NCBI GenBank assembly: GCA_900316205.1
Contig: ONBX01000026.1
Location: forward strand, 1-50,393
Length of the DNA: 50,393 nucleotides
Origin: an uncultured Eubacteriales bacterium
GTDB lineage: Bacteria; Bacillota; Clostridia; Oscillospirales; Oscillospiraceae
Reading direction: 5' to 3'
The notes under the pieces were generated by a model that saw nothing but the letters and a program-made list of their open reading frames with translations, was not told the DNA's origin and searched no databases. Position numbers and translations under genes: made by a program. Positions 28,418-35,777 of this stretch are shown here, in pieces; the first letter of the stretch is position 1; every line of letters starts with the position of its first letter.

Positions 28418-30320
28418 ATCCCGGGGCGAAATGCTGAAGGACAACTTCGGCGCCATCAAGTGGACCTTGAAAAAGTTTTTCGGATACTATCCCCGCATGG
28501 CTCCCCTTTCCATGCTGTGCATCCTCTTCTCCGCCATCGTGGCGGCCATCCCCTCCATCTTCATCCAGAAGATCCTGGCCGTGATCCAGAAGTGGGTCCA
28601 GTCCGGTGACTGGGCCGCCGCCAGGGCGGAGCTGCTGCCCTATATTTTCCTGCTCATCGGGCTCTACGCGGTCTCCATCTGCTCCCTGACTCTGGAGACC
28701 CAGCTCATGGCCATCATGACCCAGGGCTTTCTGGACAAGATGCGCCGGGAGATGTTCAACGGCATGCAGGATCTGCCCATCCGCTATTTCGACAGCCACC
28801 AGCACGGCGATATCATGAGCTTCTACACCAACGATATCGACACCATGCGCCAGCTGGTTTCCAACTCTCTTCCCTCCCTGGTCCGCTCGGTGGCCATCGT
28901 GCTGGCCGTGTTCTTCATCATGCTCTGGTACAGCCTCTGGATGACCCTGGTGCTGCTGCTGGGCGTGGTGGCCATGTTCTATGTGACCAAGGTGGTAGGC
29001 GGCGGCTCCGCCAAGTACTTCATGAGCCAGCAGAAGGCTGTGGGCGCCATGGAGGGCTTCGCCCAGGAGACCATGAGCGGCCAGAAGGTGGTCAAGGTCT
29101 TCTGCCACGAGGATCAGAGCATCGAGGCCTTCGACAAGGTGAACGACGAGCTCTTTGCGGTCAGCTACAAGGCCAACGCCTTTGCCAGCACCCTGGGCCC
29201 CATCATCGGCAACATCGGCAATATCCTCTATGTGGGTCTGGCCCTGGCCGGCGGCGTGCTGATCCTGGCAAATGTGCCCAGCGTCAGCCTCTCCGGCATG
29301 TTCTTCGACATCACCGTGCTGGTGCCCTTCCTGAACATGGCCCGGCAGTTTACCGGCAACGTCAACCAGCTCAGCCAGCAGATCAACTCCATCGTCATGG
29401 CCGGCGCCGGCGCGCAGCGTGTCCTCTCCCTGGTGAATGAGGCACCCGAGGTGGACGATGGCTACGTCACCCTGGTAAACGCCAAGGTCCTGCCCGACGG
29501 CAGCGTCACCGAGACCGAGGAGCACACCGGCCACTGGGCCTGGCGGCATCCCCACACTGCCGACGGCAGCGTGACCTACACCCCGCTTCGGGGCGACGTA
29601 CGCATGGTGGACGTGGACTTTGCCTATGTGGAGGGCAAGCCCGTGCTCCACGATGTGTCCGTCTACGCCGAGCCCGGCCAGAAGGTGGCCTTCGTGGGCG
29701 CCACCGGTGCAGGCAAGACCACCATCACGAACCTCATCAACCGCTTCTACGACATTGCCGACGGCAAGATCCGCTATGACGGCATCAACATCAACAAAAT
29801 CAAAAAGGCGGACCTGCGCCGCTCTCTCGGCATCGTGCTGCAGGAGACCAACCTCTTCACCGGTACCGTCCTGGAGAACATCCGCTACGGCAATCTCTCC
29901 GCCAGCAAGGAGGACTGCATCCGGGCGGCAAAGCTTGCCGGTGCCGACGATTTCATCACCCGCCTTCCCCAGGGCTACGACACCCAGCTGCAGAATAACG
30001 GTGCCAATCTTTCCCAGGGCCAGCGGCAGCTGCTGGCCATTGCCCGGGCCGCCGTGGCTGATCCTCCCGTCATGATCCTGGACGAGGCCACCTCCTCCAT
30101 CGATACCCGCACCGAGGCTATCGTGCAGCGGGGCATGGATAAGCTCATGGAGGGCCGCACCGTCTTCGTCATCGCCCACCGCCTCTCCACCGTCATGAAC
30201 AGCGACGTCATCATGGTGCTGGACCACGGGCGCATCATCGAGCGGGGCAGCCACGAAAAGCTTCTGGCCGAGAAGGGCACCTATTATCAGCTCTACACCG
30301 GCGCCTTCGAGCTGGAGTGA
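28410..30320 (+). CDS. ABC exporter half-transporter with consensus ATPase site
   Basis: 636 aa, the partner of the preceding gene. The exporter domain has six helices. The linker before the nucleotide-binding domain carries an insertion of about 50 residues (LVNAKVLPDGSVTETEEH and onward), common in the long subunit of such pairs. Walker A is G-A-T-G-A-G-K-T at 430-437, the signature L-S-Q-G-Q-R-Q-L, Walker B M-I-L-D-E with Glu559, and the switch His590 in I-A-H-R-L-S. All catalytic residues are canonical, so this half supplies hydrolysis. The ATG at 28410 follows GGGAGGTG and overlaps the first subunit's end by 8 nt. Confidence 0.94.
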   Translation: MHKSRGEMLKDNFGAIKWTLKKFFGYYPRMAPLSMLCILFSAIVAAIPSIFIQKILAVIQKWVQSGDWAAARAELLPYIFLLIGLYAVSICSLTLETQLMAIMTQGFLDKMRREMFNGMQDLPIRYFDSHQHGDIMSFYTNDIDTMRQLVSNSLPSLVRSVAIVLAVFFIMLWYSLWMTLVLLLGVVAMFYVTKVVGGGSAKYFMSQQKAVGAMEGFAQETMSGQKVVKVFCHEDQSIEAFDKVNDELFAVSYKANAFASTLGPIIGNIGNILYVGLALAGGVLILANVPSVSLSGMFFDITVLVPFLNMARQFTGNVNQLSQQINSIVMAGAGAQRVLSLVNEAPEVDDGYVTLVNAKVLPDGSVTETEEHTGHWAWRHPHTADGSVTYTPLRGDVRMVDVDFAYVEGKPVLHDVSVYAEPGQKVAFVGATGAGKTTITNLINRFYDIADGKIRYDGININKIKKADLRRSLGIVLQETNLFTGTVLENIRYGNLSASKEDCIRAAKLAGADDFITRLPQGYDTQLQNNGANLSQGQRQLLAIARAAVADPPVMILDEATSSIDTRTEAIVQRGMDKLMEGRTVFVIAHRLSTVMNSDVIMVLDHGRIIERGSHEKLLAEKGTYYQLYTGAFELE

Positions 30321-30335
30321 GTTTTGCGTTTTGAG

Positions 30336-30376
30336 AAAAATACGGAGATGGAAACAGTTCCGTCTCCGTATTTTTT
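30336..30376 (+). terminator. Terminator of the marR-ABC operon
   Basis: A stem of about 18 bp (AAAAATACGGAGA-x-GGAA with its complement) with a 4-nt loop, followed by TTTTTTCTTG. Confidence 0.93.
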
Positions 30377-30399
30377 CTTGTCCGGAGCCTCAGCAAAAA

Positions 30400-30428
30400 T
30401 TGACATTTTCCTTCTGCACTGCTATTAT
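30400..30428 (+). promoter_or_regulatory. Promoter of the phosphodiester glycosidase operon
   Basis: TTGACA, 17-bp spacer, TATTAT, about 35 bp before the start codon. Confidence 0.9.
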
Positions 30429-30463
30429 AGATAGGCTGACTTTTTTATCGACTGGTGAATCAA

Positions 30464-31537
30464 ATGGACGATACTCTGCGCCCCGAAAAGCATGTGGGGC
30501 GATCCATATTGCGCTTTATTCTGCGCCTGATGGCCGTGCTGCTCAGCACCGCGGGCGTGCTGGCGCTGCTGCTGCTCTGCGCCATCTTCATCATCTGCCG
30601 GGGCGGCTCGGAATCCGCCCGGGATTATTTCGTGCGCTCTGTGAAGGAGACCAGCGCCATCGGCTTTCTGGCGGATATCTTCCTGAGTCCTGCCGAGGTG
30701 GACGCCATCGTCAATCCCCCTGTTCTGGAGCTGGAGGAGAAGACCGACACCTCCCTTGTGGCCGTCTCCCAGCCGGAAAAGCACGAGGACGGCCCCCAGC
30801 CCGACGCCTGGGGCTATGTGGACGAGGATGAGGACGGCCTCATTCTGGTGCCCATCAAGGGCGGCAGCTATTCCGGCTACATGCTCATCGTGCTGGATCC
30901 CTCCCGGGTGGTGCTGGGCTGCAAGCCGGAGTCCATCGCCGACAAGGGCTACACCGTGCAGCAGTATGTGGAAATGGTGGACGGGGTCGCAGGCATCAAC
31001 GGCGGCGGCTTTGTGGACCCCAACGGCATGGGCGACGGCTCCGTGCCCGATACGCTCATCGTCACCGGCGGCAAGATGTATAACGGCGGCAGCGGCGTGG
31101 GCAAGGGCTTTGTGGGCATCGACAGCGATTATATCCTCCACGTGGGCTTCAAGTCCACCGAGGACGTGCGGGAATGGGACATTCAGGAGGGCTGCGGCTA
31201 CGGCCCCATCCTGGTCATCAACGGCGAAATGGTGCCGGAGGAAAACCTGAAGAGCGGTCTGAACCCCCGCACCGCCATCGGCCAGCGCTCCGACGGGGCG
31301 ATCCTGATGCTGGTCATCGAGGGGCGGCAGCCCGGTCGTCTGGGCGCCAGCTATGTGGACGAGGCGGAGCTGATGCTGCGCTTCGGCGCGGTGAACGCCT
31401 GCAATCTGGACGGCGGCTCCTCCACCATGATGTGGTTCAACGGCGAGTACATCAACAACAGCGCCTCCGTCATCGGCATCCGGCCCATCCCCACCAGTTT
31501 CGTTGTGCTGAAGGAAGGGAGGAACGGCAATGGCTAA
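30464..31537 (+). CDS. Phosphodiester glycosidase (NAGPA) family membrane-anchored protein
   Basis: 357 aa. A transmembrane helix (about 22-45) anchors an extracellular domain. The core from about residue 125 matches the NAGPA/phosphodiester-glycosidase fold: V-A-G-I-N-G-G-G-F, the G-Y-G-P-I-L-V-I-N-G motif, R-T-A-I-G-Q, and N-A-C-N-L-D-G-G-S-S-T-M-M. The domain removes sugar from phosphodiester-linked glycans and is common in surface-polysaccharide loci. The ATG at 30464 is preferred over an in-frame GTG at 30455; ribosome site GGTGA. It overlaps the next gene by 8 nt. Confidence 0.9.
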   Translation: MDDTLRPEKHVGRSILRFILRLMAVLLSTAGVLALLLLCAIFIICRGGSESARDYFVRSVKETSAIGFLADIFLSPAEVDAIVNPPVLELEEKTDTSLVAVSQPEKHEDGPQPDAWGYVDEDEDGLILVPIKGGSYSGYMLIVLDPSRVVLGCKPESIADKGYTVQQYVEMVDGVAGINGGGFVDPNGMGDGSVPDTLIVTGGKMYNGGSGVGKGFVGIDSDYILHVGFKSTEDVREWDIQEGCGYGPILVINGEMVPEENLKSGLNPRTAIGQRSDGAILMLVIEGRQPGRLGASYVDEAELMLRFGAVNACNLDGGSSTMMWFNGEYINNSASVIGIRPIPTSFVVLKEGRNGNG

Positions 31538-32630
31538 AAACAGAAGCGGAGCGCCCAAAAAGCGCAAAAGCCGTTTTGGTCTGTTTCTTCTCATCTACGT
31601 CTGGGTCCTGCTGATCCTGGGCGGCGTCGGCCTTTACAAGCTGCAGGACTTTCTCAACGCCTATGAGGCCTCCCAGCCCAAATACTTCGTGGAGGAGTAT
31701 GAGGGCTCCCTGCGGGAGGTGCCGTCAAAGGCCGCCGTAAGCGCCCTGGACGATATCGACTCCCGCATCCTCAGCGATGAGGCGAAGGAAGCCTGGCTGC
31801 AGCAGCAGCTGGCCGAGATTCAGCTCAGCAAGGACGCCTCCCTCAGCCGGGAGGATCACCAGGTCTATCGCATCCGGGACGCCGCGGGCGAGCAGCTGGG
31901 CAGCGTCAGCTTCGAGCCTGTGGAGCAGGGCAAGTATTCCCTGCCGGTCTGGGGCGTCACGGAGGAGGACTTCGATTTCTCCGCCTCCTACCGTACCGAA
32001 GAGATCACCGTTCCCTCGGACTATTCCGTTTTTCTGGGGGAGTATCCCCTGGACAAGCGCTGCATCGTGGAAAAGAACATTCCCTATGCCCTTCTGGAGG
32101 AGTGCTATCTCCACTATAAGGATCTGCCCACCATGGTCCGCTATGAGACGCCTCCCTTCGTGGGCGATCCGGCCCTTCGCGTGCTGGACAGCGAGGGGAA
32201 GGAGCTCGCTGCGGAGGATCTGAACGAGGAAGCCTTCCTGGACCGCTGCAGTCCGGAGATCCGGGAAAAGACGGAGGAGTTCATCCCCAAGTTCATTGAT
32301 CTCTACGTCCTCTATTCCGCGGACATTGAGGATTCCTACCGCTTCTATTTCTACCAGCTGCGGCCTCTGGTCCAGCCGGACAGCCCCCTCTATACCCGGC
32401 TGCGCATGGCCTTTGAGGGCCTGGGCTACACCGCCACCAAGGATGTAAGCCTGGATCAGGTGGACATCAACCGCATCACCGATCTGGGCAAGGACCGCTA
32501 CCTGGTGGATGTGAGCTATTCCACCACGGTCACCGGCTCCGAGGGTCCCATCCCCATGGAGGACCATATCCTCCTTGTCCTCATCGACAACGACGGCACC
32601 CTCCTGGCCGACTCGCTCTATTATCTCTGA
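31530..32630 (+). CDS. Single-span membrane-anchored protein, unknown function
   Basis: 366 aa. A basic start (MAKNRSGAPKKRKSR), one transmembrane helix (about 17-40), and a large extracellular part of acidic mixed secondary structure with no recognised motif. The architecture (cytoplasmic basic tail, single span, outer domain) matches the upstream glycosidase, with which it overlaps by 8 nt, so the two are likely to act on the same surface substrate. Followed by a strong terminator. Confidence 0.8.
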   Translation: MAKNRSGAPKKRKSRFGLFLLIYVWVLLILGGVGLYKLQDFLNAYEASQPKYFVEEYEGSLREVPSKAAVSALDDIDSRILSDEAKEAWLQQQLAEIQLSKDASLSREDHQVYRIRDAAGEQLGSVSFEPVEQGKYSLPVWGVTEEDFDFSASYRTEEITVPSDYSVFLGEYPLDKRCIVEKNIPYALLEECYLHYKDLPTMVRYETPPFVGDPALRVLDSEGKELAAEDLNEEAFLDRCSPEIREKTEEFIPKFIDLYVLYSADIEDSYRFYFYQLRPLVQPDSPLYTRLRMAFEGLGYTATKDVSLDQVDINRITDLGKDRYLVDVSYSTTVTGSEGPIPMEDHILLVLIDNDGTLLADSLYYL

Positions 32631-32652
32631 GCGAAGGAAAACACAAAGAATC

Positions 32653-32692
32653 AAGGCTCCCTTTCCCGGCACGGGAAAGGGAGCCTTTTTGT
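32653..32692 (+). terminator. Terminator after the phosphodiester glycosidase operon
   Basis: A 15-bp stem AAGGCTCCCTTTCCC with its complement, 5-nt loop, then TTTTTGTTTT. Confidence 0.95.
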
Positions 32693-33096
32693 TTTCCGTT
32701 CCTTGCTGTAACGGCCGTTCACGAAGGGCCCGCAATGGCTCCCTTGCCGAAAGGGGGCTGTCACCCTTGGCTCCCCCTCCGGGGGAGCTGTCAGCGGAGC
32801 TGACTGAAGGGGTTCCGCCGGTGACAGGGGGAATGTCAGCGCAGCTGACAAGTGAGGGAGAAGAAAAACACTTATGTTTCACCGCTAAACAGATCCTGCC
32901 TCGCGCCGTCGGGATCCTTCGTCGGCGAAGCCTCCTCAGGATGACAGGGTGGGAGGCGCGGCACGATGTTCGTCCCCGCCCCTGCAGAGGGACGGAAACA
33001 CATGCGGATCGTAGGGGCGACCTGCGTGTCGCCTGATGGATGCCAAAGGAGGCGGCCATAGGCCGCCCCTACGCGCGGCAACCGGCTTTGTTGCAC
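32693..33096. repeat. Repeat-filled intergenic region
   Basis: Palindromic units such as CTCCCCCTCCGGGGGAG (about 32771-32787), GTCAGCGGAGCTGAC (32789-32803) and GTCAGCGCAGCTGAC (about 32836-32850), and a CGACCTGCGTGTCGCCTG / GGCGGCCATAGGCCGCC patch. They are related to the repeats at 9954-10755 and 23403-23880. No gene is seen. Confidence 0.7.
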
Positions 33097-33128
33097 AAAA
33101 AAAGCAGAGGCTTCGCCTCTGCTTTTTT
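33097..33128. terminator. Terminator of the rpsP-khpA transcript (bidirectional)
   Basis: A-run, AAGCAGAGGC / GCCTCTGCTT stem with TTC loop, T-run. The khpA stop codon lies at its edge. Confidence 0.93.
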
Positions 33129-33357
33129 AATCGAGGATCTCCACGGAGACCTTCTTGCCCTTTTTCTGGGCGACGGCCCGCATGAGAACGCGGATCTGCT
33201 TGACGATCCTTCCCTGCCGGCCAATGACCTTGCCCATATCGCCGTCGGCGACGCGAACCTCGAAAACGGTCTCACCGTCGGCCTTGCGCTCGGTCACAGA
33301 GACCTCGTCGGGATGATCGACCAGACTCTGTACGATGTAGGTCAAAAGTTCTTTCAT
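33127..33357 (-). CDS. khpA: KH domain RNA-binding protein KhpA
   Basis: A 76-aa single KH-domain protein (YlqC/KhpA family). The nucleic-acid-binding GxxG loop is seen in V-I-G-R-Q-G-R-I at about residues 44-51. KhpA pairs with KhpB/Jag and regulates cell elongation and RNA in Gram-positive bacteria. Length and position directly after rpsP are the conserved arrangement. An AAGGAG site precedes the start. Confidence 0.95.
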   Translation of the reverse strand: MKELLTYIVQSLVDHPDEVSVTERKADGETVFEVRVADGDMGKVIGRQGRIVKQIRVLMRAVAQKKGKKVSVEILD

Positions 33358-33375
33358 GCCGGTAGAAACTCCTTC

Positions 33376-33612
33376 TTAAGCCTCAGCCTTTTTCAGCAGG
33401 CCGCGGACGGTGTCAGTGGGCTGAGCGCCGTTAGAAATCCAGTACTGCACGCGCTCCTGGTTGACAGTCAGCTTCTGACCGTCGGCCATGGGATCGTAGA
33501 TGCCGACCTCTTCGATGAAACGGCCATCACGGGGGCTGCGGGAATCAGCCACGACGATACGGTAGTAAGGAGCCTTCTTGGCGCCCATTCTGCGAAGACG
33601 GATTTTAACCAT
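33376..33612 (-). CDS. rpsP: 30S ribosomal protein bS16
   Basis: 78 aa with the family signature at the start ([20 protein letters not shown]) and the [12 protein letters not shown] block. The start at 33612 is chosen because bS16 begins MVKIRLRR and a GGAGGTG site lies just upstream; an in-frame ATG 18 bp earlier would add six non-conserved residues. Co-transcribed with khpA (18-bp gap) from the promoter at 33643. Confidence 0.97.
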   Translation of the reverse strand: MVKIRLRRMGAKKAPYYRIVVADSRSPRDGRFIEEVGIYDPMADGQKLTVNQERVQYWISNGAQPTDTVRGLLKKAEA

Positions 33613-33642
33613 TGTATGATTCACCTCCATAGTTTTGTCTGT

Positions 33643-33671
33643 ATATTACAAGCGCGATCCGCGCCGGTAAA
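33643..33671 (-). promoter_or_regulatory. Promoter of rpsP-khpA
   Basis: On the minus strand TTTACC (33666-33671), 17-bp spacer, TAATAT (33643-33648), about 30 bp before the rpsP start. It suggests that rpsP is separated transcriptionally from ffh. Confidence 0.65.
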
Positions 33672-33732
33672 CAAAAGTGCGTACCTTTGAAAGAGGAAGA
33701 TCTCTCTTCACTCTTTCCTTTTCCCTCTTCCC

Positions 33733-33762
33733 TCAGAAGAGTCCTCCGAGGCCGGGGAAGCC
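33733..33762 (-). pseudogene. Duplicated last ten codons of ffh
   Basis: On the minus strand the frame reads G-F-P-G-L-G-G-L-F-stop, the same as the true ffh end at 33881-33910, with synonymous and near-synonymous differences. It lies about 120 bp past the intact gene end, separated by a hairpin element. It looks like the original ffh terminus displaced by an insertion that brought its own replacement end, or the reverse. Confidence 0.7.
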
Positions 33763-33896
33763 GCCGCGGCGTCAGAACAATATCATAAGGTCATGCGGCC
33801 TCGCGCGCTCAGCCACATCGACCGATGATATTGTTCTTCCTTTTTGATCCAAACCCACTTCGTTGGGCTTTGGATCGAGATTAGAAGAGTCCTCCC
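33736..33896. mobile_element. Small insertion bracketed by duplicated ffh 3' ends
   Basis: A 13-bp direct repeat (AGAAGAGTCCTCC) occurs at 33736-33748 and 33884-33896, inside the two copies of the ffh end. Between them lies a 64-bp unit with perfect 13-bp terminal inverted repeats (AGAACAATATCAT at 33774-33786 and its complement at 33825-33837) and a second hairpin (GATCCAAACCCA..., about 33846-33876). No coding capacity. Confidence 0.6.
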
Positions 33897-35251
33897 AGAC
33901 CAGGGAATCCATTCCCCATGCCGCCCATTTTGCCCATTTTCTTTTGCAGCTTCTTCATGTTCTTGCCGGAGAACTGCTTCATCATCTGCTGCAGGGCTTC
34001 AAACTGCTTGAGCAGGCGGTTGACCTCCACCACGCTGGTGCCGGAGCCGCCGGCGATGCGCTTTTTGCGGCTGGAGTTCAGGATGGCAGGGTTGTCCCGC
34101 TCGGCCTGGGTCATGGAAAGGATGATGGCCTCCTGGCGGGACAGGGCCTTCTCATCCATTTTGGCCCCCTTCAGGGCCTTGGCGTCCACCCCGGGGATCA
34201 TGCCGGCCAGACCTTCCAGATCGCCCATGCCCCGCAGCTGCTTCATCTGATCCAGATAATCACTGAGGGAGAAGCGGTTGGCACGGAGCTTTTCCGCCGC
34301 CTCCAGAGCCTTCTTCTCATCAAAGCTCTGCTCGGCCTTTTCGATGAGGGTCAGCACATCGCCCATGCCCAGGATACGGGAGGCCATCCGGTCCGGGTGG
34401 AAGGGTTCGATCTGATCCAGCTTCTCGCCCACGCCCATGAACTTGATGGGCTTGCCGGTGGCTGCCCGGATGGAGAGGGCCGCGCCGCCTCTGGCGTCGC
34501 CGTCCAGCTTGGAGAGCATCACGCCGGTGATGTCCAGGGCCTCGTCAAAGGCCGTGGCGGCATTCACCGCGTCCTGACCGGTCATGGCGTCCACCACCAG
34601 GAGGATCTCCGCCGGTTCCACCGCGGCCTTGATGTTCTGCAGCTCCTGCATCAGCGCCTCGTCGATATGGAGGCGGCCTGCGGTGTCCAGGAACACCAGG
34701 TCGTTGCCGTGCTTCTTGGCGTGCTCGATGCCCGCTTTGGCAATGTCCACGGGGTTAATCTGCCCCATCTGGAACACCGGGATGTCCAGCTGGGCGCCCA
34801 CGGTCTCCAACTGCTTGATGGCGGCGGGGCGGTACACGTCGCAGGCCACCAGCAGAGGCCGCTTGCCCTGCCGGCGCATGTAGCCGGCAAGCTTGGCGCC
34901 GTTGGTGGTTTTGCCCGCGCCCTGCAGGCCCACCAGCATCACCACGCTGGGGCTTTTGGAGGAGATGTTCAGCTTCTGGTTCTGGCCGCCCATGAGGGCG
35001 CAGAGCTCCTCATTGACGATCTTGATGACCATCTGGGCCGGGTTCAGGGCCTCCAGCACGTCGGTGCCCACAGCCCGCTCGGTGACCTTTTTGGTGAAGT
35101 CCTTGACGACCTTGTAGCTGACGTCCGCCTCCAGCAGCGCCATGCGCACCTCGCGCATAGCCTCCTTCACATCGGAGGACGTGAGTCTTCCCTTGCCGCG
35201 CAGCCGCTTGAACGCGGCGCTCAGTTTGTCGGATAAGCTTTCAAATGCCAT
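33881..35251 (-). CDS. ffh: Signal recognition particle protein Ffh
   Basis: A 456-aa SRP54 GTPase that targets ribosomes making membrane proteins. N domain (about 1-90), G domain with G-L-Q-G-A-G-K-T-T, D-T-A-G-R-L and T-K/S-K-L-D-G-D-A-R-G-G-A, and a Met-rich M domain (about 325-440, e.g. MMKQFSGKNMKKLQKKMGKM) for signal peptide and SRP RNA binding. Length is normal. Preceded by ylxM with a 14-bp gap. Its last ten codons are duplicated downstream (33733-33762). Confidence 0.97.
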   Translation of the reverse strand: MAFESLSDKLSAAFKRLRGKGRLTSSDVKEAMREVRMALLEADVSYKVVKDFTKKVTERAVGTDVLEALNPAQMVIKIVNEELCALMGGQNQKLNISSKSPSVVMLVGLQGAGKTTNGAKLAGYMRRQGKRPLLVACDVYRPAAIKQLETVGAQLDIPVFQMGQINPVDIAKAGIEHAKKHGNDLVFLDTAGRLHIDEALMQELQNIKAAVEPAEILLVVDAMTGQDAVNAATAFDEALDITGVMLSKLDGDARGGAALSIRAATGKPIKFMGVGEKLDQIEPFHPDRMASRILGMGDVLTLIEKAEQSFDEKKALEAAEKLRANRFSLSDYLDQMKQLRGMGDLEGLAGMIPGVDAKALKGAKMDEKALSRQEAIILSMTQAERDNPAILNSSRKKRIAGGSGTSVVEVNRLLKQFEALQQMMKQFSGKNMKKLQKKMGKMGGMGNGFPGLGGLF

Positions 35252-35265
35252 GTTCTTTCCTCAAT

Positions 35266-35619
35266 TCAAACGTTCAAAAGCGTGTCCACGGTCTCGCTCA
35301 TCTCCCGGGCCAGCTCGCTTGTCCTGCCCTCGCCGGAGCGGGCCAGCTCCCGAAGCGGAGCCTGCAGGCTCTCCAGCCCCTCCCGGATCTGGCGGAAGCG
35401 GCGCAGCAGTCCGGTCTTCTCCTCCATCTCCCTCATGGCGGCCTCCGCCCGGCGGATATTGTCCCACACACCCTGGCGGGACACCCCGGACTGCTCGGCG
35501 ATCTCGGAGAGAGACAGATCCTCGTTCACATGCAGATCATAGCACTCCCGCTGCTTTTCGGTGAGAAGCTCGCCATAGAAATCCAGCAGCATGGACTGCA
35601 TCAGTCGGCCTTCTTCCAC
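35266..35619 (-). CDS. ylxM: YlxM family helix-turn-helix protein (SRP-associated)
   Basis: A 117-aa protein, usually encoded just before ffh, proposed to modulate SRP activity. Signature seen: L-L-D-F-Y-G-E-L-L-T-E-K-Q-R-E-C, then D-L-S-L-S-E-I-A-E-Q-S-G-V-S-R-Q-G-V, a sigma-70 region-4-like helix-turn-helix. The GTG at 35619 is chosen from the GGGGGGAT site upstream; a TTG 18 bp further is possible. First gene of the ylxM-ffh transcript. Confidence 0.92.
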   Translation of the reverse strand: MEEGRLMQSMLLDFYGELLTEKQRECYDLHVNEDLSLSEIAEQSGVSRQGVWDNIRRAEAAMREMEEKTGLLRRFRQIREGLESLQAPLRELARSGEGRTSELAREMSETVDTLLNV

Positions 35620-35654
35620 AGCGATCCCCCCTGTCAAGCTTCACAGCTTTACAG

Positions 35655-35683
35655 ATTATACACCTTTGCTTTCTCTCTGTCAA
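35655..35683 (-). promoter_or_regulatory. Promoter of ylxM-ffh
   Basis: On the minus strand TTGACA, 17-bp spacer, TATAAT: perfect consensus, 36 bp before the start. Confidence 0.96.
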
Positions 35684-35777
35684 GTCTTTTTTCTTAACAC
35701 CAGGACTCTGCATAGAAATACCGGGGCTGGGAAAACTTGTATCATGCTATGTCTGCACTTGCAAGGAGGATCTGCTG

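Noticed and set aside
33846-33876. GATCCAAACCCA hairpin as the terminator of ffh
   Set aside because: On the minus strand it is followed by AAAAAGG rather than a T-run, so it does not have terminator form; it is treated as part of the small element.
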